Shown: positions 33,179 to 42,905, numbered from the stretch's first letter. The stretch is 64,000 nt of DNA from DSCS01 sp035391585 (GCA_964574875.1 CAZNOX010000002.1:1-64000); one strand, 5' to 3'. Numbers and translations: made by a program. Notes: a model not told the origin generated them from the letters alone.

Positions 33179-33187
33179 AAGACTCCT

Positions 33188-35224
33188 TTAGGTTTCATTT
33201 TCCAGCTTCCCTTTGTAATCCCATTTAAAATCACCGTAGGCATTCAGACGGATATAGAACTTGTAATCGATGACACCCGTCTCCCTCTCCTGCCACGAGA
33301 TCCCCATGTTCCAGCAATGCAGATCCCTTAAAAACTCAAAGCTCTGCTCGCGGATCTTGCTCAAGTTGAAATCATACAGGATGCTTGTCCTGAATGTCCA
33401 GTTCCTGGTGAGCCGGATATCCCCCTGGATCCGTGACGTGAGGACATCCTCTTCTCCCAGAAACCCTTTCCGGTAGAAGACAGAAAGGTTGAAGCGGCTT
33501 TCATCCCAGTCCATGGTCCCGGTTCCGTAGACAGAGAAATAGCGGGTCGCCTTCCCGTAAAGATCATACTCATGCTGAAGGGTAAGGCGCGTGGAGATGA
33601 TATCCGCCCAGTAGGGGCTGAAGACTGCTGAAGAGACGACATCGGAAAAGGGCGTCTCCACAGCCTCCAGGTCCTGTGAGACCTGTGAAGAGAGGGAGAG
33701 GAAAAGATGTTTTTTATTGTTTTTTACTTTTGTCAGAAAGGTGTTGTCCAGCCGGTAGGTCAATTGTTTTTTGGCTGTGATGACGCTCTCCCCCATGGCG
33801 GCGAACCGGTCCTGGTCCCTCTGAGGCGTCCAGTCAAAGATCACGGAAGGTTTGAGGGTATGCTTCACGGTATCTGTGGTCCCTATGCCGAGAAGGTCGA
33901 AGTATCCGTAGAGATTAAACGAGAGGTCGGTGGAAAAGGTGGGGACCCAGCGCTCAATGGCCCTGTCGTCATACCTGATGTGATCCAGCCGGTTGACCAT
34001 CTTTTCCCCCATGGTGAGGGTGGAAAAGAGCTGATGACGGTAGGAGAGGGTCACGGTTCCCGTGGATGTCTGTTTCACAAAGGAGCGGTCCTCATACAAG
34101 TTGGAACTGTTCCCCGCCATGGACAGGTACATGTTGGGAAGAAGGGCGATATTGTACATGTTCACGGTCACCCCGGGGAGCACCGTCCGCACATACTCTT
34201 CCGTGGTCCCGTCACCCATATCCTGCCAGCGGTTCTCCTGGGAAAAGAGAAGGCGCGTGTAGATCCGGCTTCCGAAGTTCTTTTCCAGCGTGACATAGGA
34301 GGAGAGGCTGTTCTCTGTCCGCTCGTCGATATTGGAGCTGAAATCGTCATAATAGGAGGTGTCGCTGAGAAGATCGGCCTTGAGAGTGAGTTTGGCCCCG
34401 AGCCCGGGGAACTCCTGCACGGCGCTCCCTTTGAGATACCAGCGTTTGAGCCGGGCGATCTTGTCGTGGGTATAGGCCCCGTCGATCTCCCCTTCTCCGG
34501 TATAAGTCTTCAGCCGGAACTCCCCCTCATGGGACAGCCCCCGTTCAGCCATGATCTTCAGCGTATAAGTCATGTCCGAATATTTGTTGATCACAAGAAA
34601 GAAAGGGATCTGGAAAGTCAGCCCGTCTACACTGTTGTTTGAAAACGTCGGGATGAGAAACCCGGTCTTCCGCCCTTCGGGAATGGGGAAAAAGAGAGCG
34701 GGAAACCAGAAGACGGGAACACGGTAGACATAAAAGACCACGGGAGAGACAAGGACTTTATCGTTCTTGACGATCTTCATCCGGCTGCTTCGGATCTGAA
34801 AGTGGGGATTGATATGTTCACAGGTGGTGAAGCTGGTGTTTTTCCCGTAGACCAATGACTCTCCCACGGTATTGATCACCTCGCCGCCTACATAGCCCTT
34901 TTCAACGGGGGCCCTTCCGTTGTCCAGGTAGGCTCTTTTCAGGGTCAGGTCATATTCGAGGACTTTTCCGGAAAAGTGCTGTCCTCCCCGTGTAAATTCG
35001 ATGTTCCCTATGGCCAGCAGCCGCTTTTCCTCGATAAAATAGAAGACCGTATCGGCTTCCATCACAGCTCCGGCATAAGTCAGCCGGCAGTTCCCCTCCA
35101 GGGTGATCCTCTTCTCCTGAGGAAGGACAAGGACCTTGTCCGCTGTGTATTCCAGCGTCTCGCCCTGAAGAGCCGGGACGAGTCCTGCCCATAGGAGCCC
35201 CAGGAAAAAAAGCGCCCTTGTCAT
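33188..35224 (-). CDS. lptD: LPS-assembly protein LptD
   Basis: 678-residue outer-membrane protein that inserts LPS in the outer leaflet. Signal peptide (about 1-21), an OstA/LptA-like periplasmic domain (about 22-130; LEYTADKVLVLPQEKRITLEGNC), the barrel entry PVFWFPALFFPIPEGRKTGFLIP, and many amphipathic strands to the end. It lacks an obvious four-Cys pattern of the E. coli type. Its ATG overlaps the aminotransferase stop by 4 bases. Confidence 0.92.
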   Translation of the reverse strand: MTRALFFLGLLWAGLVPALQGETLEYTADKVLVLPQEKRITLEGNCRLTYAGAVMEADTVFYFIEEKRLLAIGNIEFTRGGQHFSGKVLEYDLTLKRAYLDNGRAPVEKGYVGGEVINTVGESLVYGKNTSFTTCEHINPHFQIRSSRMKIVKNDKVLVSPVVFYVYRVPVFWFPALFFPIPEGRKTGFLIPTFSNNSVDGLTFQIPFFLVINKYSDMTYTLKIMAERGLSHEGEFRLKTYTGEGEIDGAYTHDKIARLKRWYLKGSAVQEFPGLGAKLTLKADLLSDTSYYDDFSSNIDERTENSLSSYVTLEKNFGSRIYTRLLFSQENRWQDMGDGTTEEYVRTVLPGVTVNMYNIALLPNMYLSMAGNSSNLYEDRSFVKQTSTGTVTLSYRHQLFSTLTMGEKMVNRLDHIRYDDRAIERWVPTFSTDLSFNLYGYFDLLGIGTTDTVKHTLKPSVIFDWTPQRDQDRFAAMGESVITAKKQLTYRLDNTFLTKVKNNKKHLFLSLSSQVSQDLEAVETPFSDVVSSAVFSPYWADIISTRLTLQHEYDLYGKATRYFSVYGTGTMDWDESRFNLSVFYRKGFLGEEDVLTSRIQGDIRLTRNWTFRTSILYDFNLSKIREQSFEFLRDLHCWNMGISWQERETGVIDYKFYIRLNAYGDFKWDYKGKLENET

Positions 35225-36297
35225 TGCGAAAAGAAACTCCTGATCAGACGGGTGATCCGCCGGACGTCACCCGGGGAGAGATCCTCATAAAAGGGAAGTG
35301 CCAGCGCTTTCCGGTGGTACTCAAGAGCCCCCGGGAAAGGAACCGCCGTCTCAAAAAGAGGAAAAGAGGGAATATACTGGGCGGGATCCACTGCAGAGAC
35401 CCCGTTTTCAGCCAGGAATGTCTTCAAGGCCTCTTTCTTTTCAACACGGATGATCATCTGATGCCAGGCAGGCCTGAGCCCTTCAGAAAACCGGGGCAGC
35501 TCAACGGGAGGAAGATGAGAAAGCCCCTCTTCGTACCAGGAGGCGATGCGCTCCCGCAAGACCAGCCTCCGCGGGAGGCTGGAGAGCTGGCTCAGCCCCA
35601 GAACAGCATGCAGGTCACTCAGCCGGAGGTTCAGACCGGCCTCTTCATAGGTCTCTTTCTTCCCGTGGTTTTTCAGAGACTGAAACGGAGCGGGAGACCC
35701 TCCGCCCCACAGTGCTCCCCCCTCGTAGGCGGAGACGACCTTTTTGAAATGAAAACTGGTGAATCCGTAATCTCCCAGGGCAGCCAGCGGCTCTCCGGCC
35801 AGCGTCGACCCGAATGAAGCTGCGGCATCATGGATGAGAGGGACCTTTTTTTCGCGGCAGAAGGCCTGGATCTCCTCCAGGCCCCGGGCATGGCCGAACG
35901 ATGAGACAAAAAGCACCGCTTTGACCCGCGGGGTCCATTTCCGGGCCACGTCCCGGGGATCCAGACAAGGGACGGATGGGGCGATATCCCCGAAGAGGGG
36001 TCGAGCCCCCAGAAAAAGGGGAATGTTGGCTGCTGAAATAAAGGTATAGGCCGGGATGAGGACCTGGTCACCGGGCCCCACCCCGAGCGCTTTCAAGATC
36101 ATAAAGTAGGCCATGGTGGCATTGACCGTGGTCTCCACCCAGGGCTTGCCGAGATACCCGGCCAGCTCTTGTTCAAAAGCCCTGACATCTCCTCCGAATG
36201 GACGCCCCCCGCGGAGAAGAGCATCGACGGCGGCCCGGTCCTTTCTGTCAAACCGCGGACGGTTGACCATATCCGCCCCCGGCTTTATCCTTTTCAT
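35221..36297 (-). CDS. DegT/DnrJ/EryC1/StrS-family sugar aminotransferase
   Basis: 358-residue PLP enzyme. VLIPAYTFISAANIPLFLGA and IHDAAASFGSTLAGEPLAALGDYGFTSFHFKKVVSAYEGGAL (the latter around the PLP lysine in HFKK) mark the family, which transaminates nucleotide-linked keto sugars. Coupled translation with lptD suggests an LPS sugar. A GnnB-like role, adding the 3-amino group after the GnnA-like dehydrogenase at 5924-6618, is a reasonable hypothesis; O-antigen or core sugar synthesis are alternatives. It starts 20 bases after serA. Confidence 0.85.
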   Translation of the reverse strand: MKRIKPGADMVNRPRFDRKDRAAVDALLRGGRPFGGDVRAFEQELAGYLGKPWVETTVNATMAYFMILKALGVGPGDQVLIPAYTFISAANIPLFLGARPLFGDIAPSVPCLDPRDVARKWTPRVKAVLFVSSFGHARGLEEIQAFCREKKVPLIHDAAASFGSTLAGEPLAALGDYGFTSFHFKKVVSAYEGGALWGGGSPAPFQSLKNHGKKETYEEAGLNLRLSDLHAVLGLSQLSSLPRRLVLRERIASWYEEGLSHLPPVELPRFSEGLRPAWHQMIIRVEKKEALKTFLAENGVSAVDPAQYIPSFPLFETAVPFPGALEYHRKALALPFYEDLSPGDVRRITRLIRSFFSQ

Positions 36298-36317
36298 GGC
36301 CTTTTCCTGCCCGCCTT

Positions 36318-37244
36318 CTACTTATTCACCTGGAAGGTCGTCTCACCCTTTTCAAAAAAGGCGACGATCTGCCGGGCAGCAGCGACGCCGGCATTGATAT
36401 TGGCTTCATTTGTCTGGGCCCCCATCTTCTTGGGAGTAAACCAGACGCGTCCGGGGTATTTGGAGAGAAGCGCTTCTGCGCAGTCAGGCGCGATATCGGA
36501 AAGATAGGACAGGTCCGGACGCTCTTCCAGGACTTTCTGAAGAGCCTCTTCATCCACCACTTCTTTACGCGCCGTGTTGACGAGGACCCCGTTCTTCTTC
36601 ATCCTCTTCAGGAGGGCCTCATTGACAAAACCCAGGGTCTCTTTCATTTTCGGGAGATGCAGCGAGACATAGTCCGATTTTTCATACAGCTCTTCGGCAG
36701 AACCCACCGGGGTCACCCCTCCCTTCTCCATGACCTCTTTTTTCACAAAAGGATCATAGGCCAGGACAGTCATTCCGAACCCCTTGGCGATCTGGGCCAC
36801 GTAATGGCCCACGTTTCCGTAGGCATGGATTCCGATACTCTTCATCCTGAGCTCACTCCCCGCTTTGGGGGTGAAGAAATTCCTGGCCCTGTAGAGCATC
36901 ATGGCAAAGACCAGCTCGGCCACGGCATTGGAGTTCTGCCCGGGAGTATTCATGGCAACGACTCCTTTTTCCTTTGCAGCGGCGCAATCGATGTTGTCAT
37001 AACCCGCTCCTGCGCGGACGACGATCTTCAGGCCCGGGGCTGCTGACAGGACCTCGGCATCCACTTTGTCGCTGCGGATGATCAGGGCGTCTGCAGAGGC
37101 CGCCGCATCAAGCAGTTCTTTTTTTTCTGTGTACTTTTCCAGGAGAGCCAGCTCGTATCCGCTCCCCTCGAAAATCTCACGGATCTGATCCACCGCTTCC
37201 GAAGCAAAGGGCTTTTCCGTGGCAACCAAAACTTTCCGGCTCAT
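36318..37244 (-). CDS. serA: D-3-phosphoglycerate dehydrogenase, short form with Lys at the catalytic His position
   Basis: 308-residue NAD-dependent 2-hydroxyacid dehydrogenase for the first step of serine synthesis, without the C-terminal ACT domain. VRAGAGYDNIDCAAA, GIHAYGNVGHYVAQIAKGFGM (NAD fold) and LVNTARKEVVDEEAL are clear. The usual TPHxG near the end reads TPKKMGAQTNEAN, with Lys instead of His, the pattern described for the K-type PGDH of Entamoeba and Bacteroides. It heads the operon containing the aminotransferase and lptD; other 2-hydroxyacid substrates cannot be excluded. Confidence 0.82.
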   Translation of the reverse strand: MSRKVLVATEKPFASEAVDQIREIFEGSGYELALLEKYTEKKELLDAAASADALIIRSDKVDAEVLSAAPGLKIVVRAGAGYDNIDCAAAKEKGVVAMNTPGQNSNAVAELVFAMMLYRARNFFTPKAGSELRMKSIGIHAYGNVGHYVAQIAKGFGMTVLAYDPFVKKEVMEKGGVTPVGSAEELYEKSDYVSLHLPKMKETLGFVNEALLKRMKKNGVLVNTARKEVVDEEALQKVLEERPDLSYLSDIAPDCAEALLSKYPGRVWFTPKKMGAQTNEANINAGVAAARQIVAFFEKGETTFQVNK

Positions 37245-37287
37245 AGAAACCTCCTTTTATTTCAAAAATAATGTCTTGTCTTGATTT

Positions 37288-37316
37288 AACCTATCCTCTT
37301 CCCTTTTTTTTGTCAA
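37288..37316 (-). promoter_or_regulatory. Promoter of the serA-degT-lptD operon
   Basis: Minus strand: -35 TTGACA (37311-37316), 17-base A-rich spacer, -10 TAGGTT (37288-37293). It overlaps the last codons of dinB; the leader is about 40 bases and ends with AAAGGAGG. Confidence 0.6.
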
Positions 37317-38505
37317 CCTTATTAGGATGAGGAGGCTCTTTCTTTCCCAGGAGCCCCGCCCTGGTGATGACTTTCCCGTGTTTCCGGGCCACTTCATCCA
37401 TGGCTTTGTCCACTTTCCGGCTCTCTCCGTTCTCTTCGGCGAAAAGAGCGGGCTGGACATAGACTTCTCCCTCTTCCATCCCGGAGACCCCCACACCGAT
37501 GAGACGGACTTTCTGAAGCCTGGGGATACTTCTGAAGAGGTCCCGGACATTGCGGTGAAGGGTCACGGTATCATCAAAATAGCGTTGAAGTGTCCTGCTC
37601 CTGGTGAGTGTGGTGAAATCGCTGAAACGGAGTTTCAACGTCACAGTCCTGGCTTTCATCTTCTTTCGCCTGAGTTCCGCAGCCACATCCTGAGAGAGAG
37701 AAAGAAGCATTTTTTCCAGGAGCTCGGTTTCTCCGGTATCAGCCGAAAAAGTCCTCTCCTCACTGATGGATTTCCGTTCACTCTCCGTTTCAAGACTCCG
37801 GTGGTCGATCCCCAGGGCCATCTGGCGGAGATGGGCTCCCCACCGGCCGAAGTGCCGGGTGAGTCCCTCCTCTGAAAAAGAGGCCAGTTCGCCGATGGTG
37901 GTGATCCCCATCTTTTCCAGTCTCTCCACAGTCCTGGGACCCGCCCCCCACAGCCTTTGCACCGGCAGAGGAGCCAGGAAAGCCGCCTCTTCTCCCGGCG
38001 GACAGATCACAAGGCCATCGGGCTTTTCCAGGTCTGATGCGATCTTCGCTACTGATTTATTGGAGGCGATCCCCACGCTTGCGGTGAGGCCGCACTCCTT
38101 CCGGATCTTCTCCTTGATGGCTGTTCCCAGAGCCCGGCTCTCCCCGAACAAGTGTTCTGTCCCCGAGCAGTCCAGAAACGCTTCATCAATGCTGATCTTT
38201 TCGATGACAGGGGAAAAGTCGGCTAAAAGCGACATGATCTTTTTTGATTCAGCAGAATATTGACTCATGTGGGGAGACAGATAGATCCCGTGAGGGCAGG
38301 CTCTCCAGGCCCTGGATATGGGCATGGCGGAATGGACGCCGAACTCTCTGGCTTCATAACTGCATGTGGAGACGACACCCCGTCCGGCCCCTTCACGGGG
38401 CGGGGCTCCGATGATGACCGGCTTCCCCCGAAGCGAAGGGTTGTCGCGCTGCTCCACTGCTGCGAAAAAAGCGTCCATATCCACATGAACGATCCGCTTC
38501 TCCAT
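37291..38505 (-). CDS. dinB: DNA polymerase IV (Y family)
   Basis: 404-residue translesion polymerase. Catalytic carboxylates in IVHVDMDAFFAAVEQRDNP and EKISIDEAFLDCSG; CSYEAREFGVHSAMPISRA, GLTASVGIASNK and LWGAGPRTVERLEKMGI (HhH) follow; little-finger domain about 235-345. The C-terminal tail is Lys-rich. It lies 34 bases after the ABC exporter gene. No LexA-like box was recognised by eye. Confidence 0.93.
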   Translation of the reverse strand: MEKRIVHVDMDAFFAAVEQRDNPSLRGKPVIIGAPPREGAGRGVVSTCSYEAREFGVHSAMPISRAWRACPHGIYLSPHMSQYSAESKKIMSLLADFSPVIEKISIDEAFLDCSGTEHLFGESRALGTAIKEKIRKECGLTASVGIASNKSVAKIASDLEKPDGLVICPPGEEAAFLAPLPVQRLWGAGPRTVERLEKMGITTIGELASFSEEGLTRHFGRWGAHLRQMALGIDHRSLETESERKSISEERTFSADTGETELLEKMLLSLSQDVAAELRRKKMKARTVTLKLRFSDFTTLTRSRTLQRYFDDTVTLHRNVRDLFRSIPRLQKVRLIGVGVSGMEEGEVYVQPALFAEENGESRKVDKAMDEVARKHGKVITRAGLLGKKEPPHPNKVDKKKGRG

Positions 38506-38539
38506 GGCGAACGCCTCCAGAAATAGAAACCCGTGCGGT

Positions 38540-40255
38540 TCAGATCAGATTCTTCGTATAGAGTTTATGATAAAAACCCTCTTTCTGCAACAGACTTTCA
38601 TGAGTCCCCTCCTCCACAAGGCGCCCCTTGTTGAGCACAACGATCTTATCCACGTGACGCACAGTGGAGAGCCGGTGGGCGATGATGATGGTGGTCCTGT
38701 TTTTGCTGAGGGTGAACATCGCCTCCTGGATGAGGCTTTCCGACTCGGTATCCAGAGATGATGTGGCTTCATCAAAGATCAGAAGGGGGGGGTTTTTCAA
38801 AAAGACCCGGGCAATGGAGATCCGCTGCTTCTGACCTCCGGAGAGTTTCACGCCTCTCTCCCCCACGTAGGTATCAAACCCGTCGGGAAGAGACATGATA
38901 AAGTCATAGATATTGGCATATCTGGCCGCATCCACCATCTGTTCTTCCTCAGCCAGGGGCCTTCCGTACATGATGTTTTCCCGGATGGTCCCGTCAAAAA
39001 GAAAGACATTCTGCTGGACAAGGCCGATGTTCTCTCTCAAAAAACGCTGTTGAAGATCCATGATATCATAGCCGTCGATGGTGATCGCTCCGCGCTGAGG
39101 CTCATAGAACCTGGGGATCAGCGAGACGATGGTACTCTTCCCCGCGCCGGATTCTCCCACAATGGCCACGGATCGGCCTTCGGGGACGGAAAAGTGGATA
39201 TCCTGAAGGATCCAGTCCGGTGAGGAGGAGTATTTGAACCAGACATGGTTCACATCGATCCGGCCTTTCACCGGGTGGAATGTCCTGGCATGGGCACGGT
39301 CCTCGATATCGGGTTCGATGTCCATGATCTCCGTGAACCGTTCAAAGGAGGCCGCTCCCTGGTTGAATTGTTCTGTAAAATTCATCAGCCTCTGGATGGG
39401 ATTGAGGATAATATTGACATAGAGAATAAAAGCGACGATATCCGATGGGGTGATCCGTCCCTCGAGATAGAGCCAGGCGCCTCCGGCGATGACCAGGAGG
39501 TAATACATGTCCGAAAGAAAATGAAATCCGGAATAGAAGATACCCATGATGGTGTACATCTTCTCTTTGGCCATTTTAAAATGGATATTGACATGTTCGA
39601 ATTTCTCGATCTCCAGGTCCTCGTTGGCATAGGACTTGACTTCCCGGATCCCCTGAACGGAGTTCTCCACTGTGCTGTTGATATCAGCGATCTTTCTGCG
39701 CACCCGCCTGAAGCCCTGGCGCATCTTCCCTCCGTATTTGATTCCCCAGAGAAGCATAAAGGGAAGGGGGATCACGGCGATGACAGCCAGAACCGCGTTG
39801 AATTTGAACATGAAGAAGAACGAACCGATGACAAGAAAGACGGAGAGGATCAGGTCTTCAGGGGCATGGTGGGCCACTTCAGCGATGGTGTTCAGGTCAT
39901 TGGAGATCCGGGACATGATGTGGCCTGTCTTGGTGTTGTCGAAATAATTGAAGGAGAGCTTCTGAATATGGCGGAAGATATCTTCCCTCATGTCGTATTC
40001 CATACGGACGCCGAGGATATGCCCCCATTTCATCCGGATAAACTCGAAGACCATCTTGACCAGATAGATCAGGACCATGAGAAGGAATGACGTGATTATG
40101 GCCCGGATATTTTTTTCGGGAATGGAGGTATTGAGAAGAGTCCTCACCATGGACGGGATGAGAATAGCCAGGACCGACGCCAGGAGGGCGACTCCCATGT
40201 CGATGAAAAACAGAAGCCTGTGGGGTTTATAATACGCGATAAATCGTTTGATCAT
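38540..40255 (-). CDS. ABC exporter, MsbA-like fused permease-ATPase
   Basis: 571-residue half transporter: six-helix membrane domain (about 1-310, IKRFIAYYKPHRLLFFIDM at the start) and ATPase domain with Walker A GESGAGKST, signature VKLSGGQKQRISIARVFL, Walker B LLIFDEATSSLD and the H-loop IIAHRLSTV. It could be the lipid A flippase MsbA, which has no other candidate in this LPS-rich window, or a multidrug exporter. It has its own promoter. Confidence 0.85.
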   Translation of the reverse strand: MIKRFIAYYKPHRLLFFIDMGVALLASVLAILIPSMVRTLLNTSIPEKNIRAIITSFLLMVLIYLVKMVFEFIRMKWGHILGVRMEYDMREDIFRHIQKLSFNYFDNTKTGHIMSRISNDLNTIAEVAHHAPEDLILSVFLVIGSFFFMFKFNAVLAVIAVIPLPFMLLWGIKYGGKMRQGFRRVRRKIADINSTVENSVQGIREVKSYANEDLEIEKFEHVNIHFKMAKEKMYTIMGIFYSGFHFLSDMYYLLVIAGGAWLYLEGRITPSDIVAFILYVNIILNPIQRLMNFTEQFNQGAASFERFTEIMDIEPDIEDRAHARTFHPVKGRIDVNHVWFKYSSSPDWILQDIHFSVPEGRSVAIVGESGAGKSTIVSLIPRFYEPQRGAITIDGYDIMDLQQRFLRENIGLVQQNVFLFDGTIRENIMYGRPLAEEEQMVDAARYANIYDFIMSLPDGFDTYVGERGVKLSGGQKQRISIARVFLKNPPLLIFDEATSSLDTESESLIQEAMFTLSKNRTTIIIAHRLSTVRHVDKIVVLNKGRLVEEGTHESLLQKEGFYHKLYTKNLI

Positions 40256-40271
40256 GATTACCTCCGCTTCT

Positions 40272-40299
40272 ATAATATCTTCGTGTTCCGAAAAGTCAA
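40272..40299 (-). promoter_or_regulatory. Promoter of the ABC exporter-dinB operon
   Basis: Minus strand: -35 TTGACT (40294-40299), 16-base spacer, -10 TATTAT (40272-40277), about 10 bases upstream of a short leader with GGAGG before the ATG at 40255. It overlaps the stop of the pseudouridine synthase gene. Confidence 0.65.
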
Positions 40300-41156
40300 C
40301 GGGTTTTGGCCCCGTTCTCCTCCTCTTTCCACAGAGCTTCGGGCAGAGTGATCCGGATCCTCTTCCCCGTCACAGGATGTGTGAAGCGGTAGGAGATGCA
40401 GATGAGTCCCAGGGGACTCTGACGCGCCCGGCCGTAACGGCTGTCTCCCCACAAGGGAGCGATGTAACGGGCGAAATGCTGCCTGACCTGATGAGTCCGC
40501 CCGGTCCTGGGAAAGGCGAGGAAAAAATCCCGTCCCCCGCAGCGGCCGAGATAGCGCACCCGTGTTTCGGCCCTCCGGGCTTTTCCGTTCCATTCCAGGG
40601 TGTCTTCGATCCTTATGGAGGCCGGAGGCGATTCCAGGCTTTCGGTGGACGCAAGGTAGATCTTTGCGATCTCTTTTTCTCTGAAAAGTCTGTGGAGGGC
40701 TGCTTCACACTCCTTGTTCTTCGCCAAAAGCATGAGCCCCCGCGTGGGCCTGTCCAGCCGGTTGATCACGGAGACCTGGTACGCTCCGGAACGGCCGCTC
40801 TTCTCAAGGTAGTTTTGAACCCCGTATGTGAGACATTCCACCCGGGAATAGGGGGTGGGATGGCTGGCCAGCCCGGCCTCCTTATAGACGGCCAGAAGAG
40901 AAGAATCCTCATAGATCACGTACTCTTCGGGCAGGTAATAGGGACGGGCCGGGCGCAGGGGTTTATTGATCTTCAGGGTCTCTTCGGTGACAAGGAATTC
41001 GGGGTCGGTGATCCGCCTGTTGGTATCAGCGTTCCAGACACTTCCCCCGGTGATCAGTCCCAGGGCCTCCTCTTTCTCCATTTTCAGATATCTCATGACG
41101 ACCCGGTGAAGAGGAGCCTGTTCCCCCGCCTTCAACTTGATAAAATAGCGTTTCAT
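40296..41156 (-). CDS. RluA-family RNA pseudouridine synthase
   Basis: 286 residues. The N-terminal 80 residues resemble an S4-like region, followed by the catalytic block VINRLDRPTRGLMLLAKN with the conserved Asp, KIYLASTES, FPRTGRTHQVRQHFA and the closing YRFTHPVTGKRIRITLP. It isomerises uridine in rRNA or tRNA; target site not predictable. The ATG overlaps the methyltransferase stop by 4 bases. Confidence 0.9.
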   Translation of the reverse strand: MKRYFIKLKAGEQAPLHRVVMRYLKMEKEEALGLITGGSVWNADTNRRITDPEFLVTEETLKINKPLRPARPYYLPEEYVIYEDSSLLAVYKEAGLASHPTPYSRVECLTYGVQNYLEKSGRSGAYQVSVINRLDRPTRGLMLLAKNKECEAALHRLFREKEIAKIYLASTESLESPPASIRIEDTLEWNGKARRAETRVRYLGRCGGRDFFLAFPRTGRTHQVRQHFARYIAPLWGDSRYGRARQSPLGLICISYRFTHPVTGKRIRITLPEALWKEEENGAKTR

Positions 41157-41815
41157 CGTTCTCTCTTTCGGAAGAGAAACCCGTTCATCCCTTTGTGGCT
41201 CATGCGGGACTCTTCACAAAGAGCATTCGGAAGGGATTCACAGATCAGGTCCGGAGCGGCCAGAAACCACCCGGCGTCTTCTCTCTTCTTTTTATAAAGA
41301 TGGGTATAGGGGAGGAAGCCGCTCTTCTCCAATCCGAAAAGCGAGGGGTCGGTGGCTGACATGAGAAGAAGCCCTCCGGGCCTGATCCGACGGGACAGCC
41401 TGGAAAGGACACGCCCCACCTCTCTCTCCTCCCGGCAGAAGCCGATGGAATTGCCCATGAAGACCACGGTCTCAAAGAGTTCGTTCACTGTCTCAGGACC
41501 CAGCAGGTCATCGGTCCGGTAATCGGGACAGCCTCTTTGAGTGGCGATCATCTTCATGACCGGGCTCACATCTCCGCAGACCACCTCGTGGCCTTCTCCC
41601 AGGAGAGCAAGGCCCACACGGCCGGCGCCAGCAGCCGCATCATACACGCGTCCCCGGGCTGCTCCCAGAAGAGCCTTCTCCACAGGATGAAACGAGGGAA
41701 ATCCCTGAAAATAGTGGGTGAGGTCCTCTCTTCTCCGTTTCCTGCCTATCTGGATGTAAAAGGGGCGGATCAGCCCTCTGTGGATATCGAGAAAAGCCTC
41801 TTCAACGAGAGTCAT
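41153..41815 (-). CDS. Class I SAM-dependent methyltransferase
   Basis: 220-residue protein with SAM motif I VYDAAAGAGRVGLALLGEG, the acidic VCGDVSP after strand 2, FETVVFMGNSIGF (motif IV area) and RIRPGGLLLMSATDPS. An N-terminal helical part (about 1-50) may bind substrate. It overlaps hflX by 14 bases and the RluA-type gene by 4, which suggests an RNA or ribosome-related target but does not prove it. Confidence 0.75.
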   Translation of the reverse strand: MTLVEEAFLDIHRGLIRPFYIQIGRKRRREDLTHYFQGFPSFHPVEKALLGAARGRVYDAAAGAGRVGLALLGEGHEVVCGDVSPVMKMIATQRGCPDYRTDDLLGPETVNELFETVVFMGNSIGFCREEREVGRVLSRLSRRIRPGGLLLMSATDPSLFGLEKSGFLPYTHLYKKKREDAGWFLAAPDLICESLPNALCEESRMSHKGMNGFLFRKRER

Positions 41816-42905
41816 GTGATGCTGTCTGCGCCCGTGAAGCCAGCCGTTCTTTCAGGTTATCGATATTCTCTTTCTTGAGGACGGAGATAAAGAGCGTGTC
41901 ATCACGGCCCTTGTACTGCTCTCTGACAGAGTCCAGAGCGTCCTGCTCCAGAAGGTCGCATTTGTTGAAGACGGTCATCCGGGGTTTGTCCCCCGCTCCC
42001 AGTTCAGTGAGGACTTGTGTGACCACGTCCATCTTCTGCCGATAGGAGGGGGAGGCGATGTCCACCACTTCCAGGATGAGGTCCGAATAGAGGAGCTCTT
42101 CCAGGGTGGACTTGAAGGAGGCCACAAGATGATGGGGGAGGTTCCTGATAAAACCCACCGTGTCAGAAAGAAGGACCTCGCCCGCCTGGGGGAAAAAGAC
42201 TTTTTTCACCGTGGTGTCCAACGTGGCAAAGAGCTTGTCTTCCACGTAGAGTGGTTTTCCGGAAAGCAGGCTCAGAAGAGAAGACTTTCCCGCATTGGTA
42301 TAGCCCACAATGGAGACTTTAAAGGCCGATGCCCGGCCCTTTCTCTGAGTCTGCCTGATCTTTTCAATATGGATCAGTTTCTTTTTCAGGGCGGAGATCC
42401 TCCTGGTGATGGCGCGTCTGTCTGTTTCGAGCTGTGTTTCCCCGGGGCCGCGGAAGTTAAAACCGCCCTGCTGGCCTGTGAGGTGCGGCCAGAGGTTTCT
42501 CAGCCGGGGCAGAAGATACTCCAGCTCCGCCAGCTCCACCTGAAGACGGGCTTCCCGTGTTCTGGCGTGGCGTGCAAAGATCTCGAGGATCAGCTCTTCC
42601 CGGTCCATGACAGTCCGGCCGAACTGCTCTTCGAGGTTCCGCTGCTGGACAGGGCTCAAATAGGCATCCACGATCACCGTCGTGATCTCATCGAAATTGT
42701 CCAGATAGCGCCTGATCTCTTCGATCTTTCCCTGGCCGAAATAGAGTCCGGGGTCGGGATGTTCCCGCTTTTGGGTAAAGAGTTCAGTCACTTGTCCGCC
42801 CCGTGTCTCAATGAGGGCCGTCATCTCATCTGTCCGTTCGACGGGATCCACCTCATCCCTGGGTGTATACAGGGAGAGAAGAAGACACGGTTCAAGCCTG
42901 CTCAT
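41802..42905 (-). CDS. hflX: Ribosome-associated GTPase HflX
   Basis: 367-residue GTPase that splits stalled ribosomes. N-terminal nucleotide-binding domain with GLYFGQGKIEEIRRYL, the linker FNFRGPGETQLETDRR, then the G domain with GYTNAGKSSLL, DTVGFIRNLPHHLV and FNKCDLL. ATG 42905 (AAGGAAAGGGA upstream) is chosen; an in-frame start at 42995 is well inside the peptidase gene. It overlaps that gene by 14 bases. Confidence 0.93.
   Translation of the reverse strand: MSRLEPCLLLSLYTPRDEVDPVERTDEMTALIETRGGQVTELFTQKREHPDPGLYFGQGKIEEIRRYLDNFDEITTVIVDAYLSPVQQRNLEEQFGRTVMDREELILEIFARHARTREARLQVELAELEYLLPRLRNLWPHLTGQQGGFNFRGPGETQLETDRRAITRRISALKKKLIHIEKIRQTQRKGRASAFKVSIVGYTNAGKSSLLSLLSGKPLYVEDKLFATLDTTVKKVFFPQAGEVLLSDTVGFIRNLPHHLVASFKSTLEELLYSDLILEVVDIASPSYRQKMDVVTQVLTELGAGDKPRMTVFNKCDLLEQDALDSVREQYKGRDDTLFISVLKKENIDNLKERLASRAQTASHDSR

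Noticed and set aside
40248..41297. 349-residue plus-strand frame
   Set aside because: Antisense to the rluA-type gene and covers a promoter; no protein-like features.
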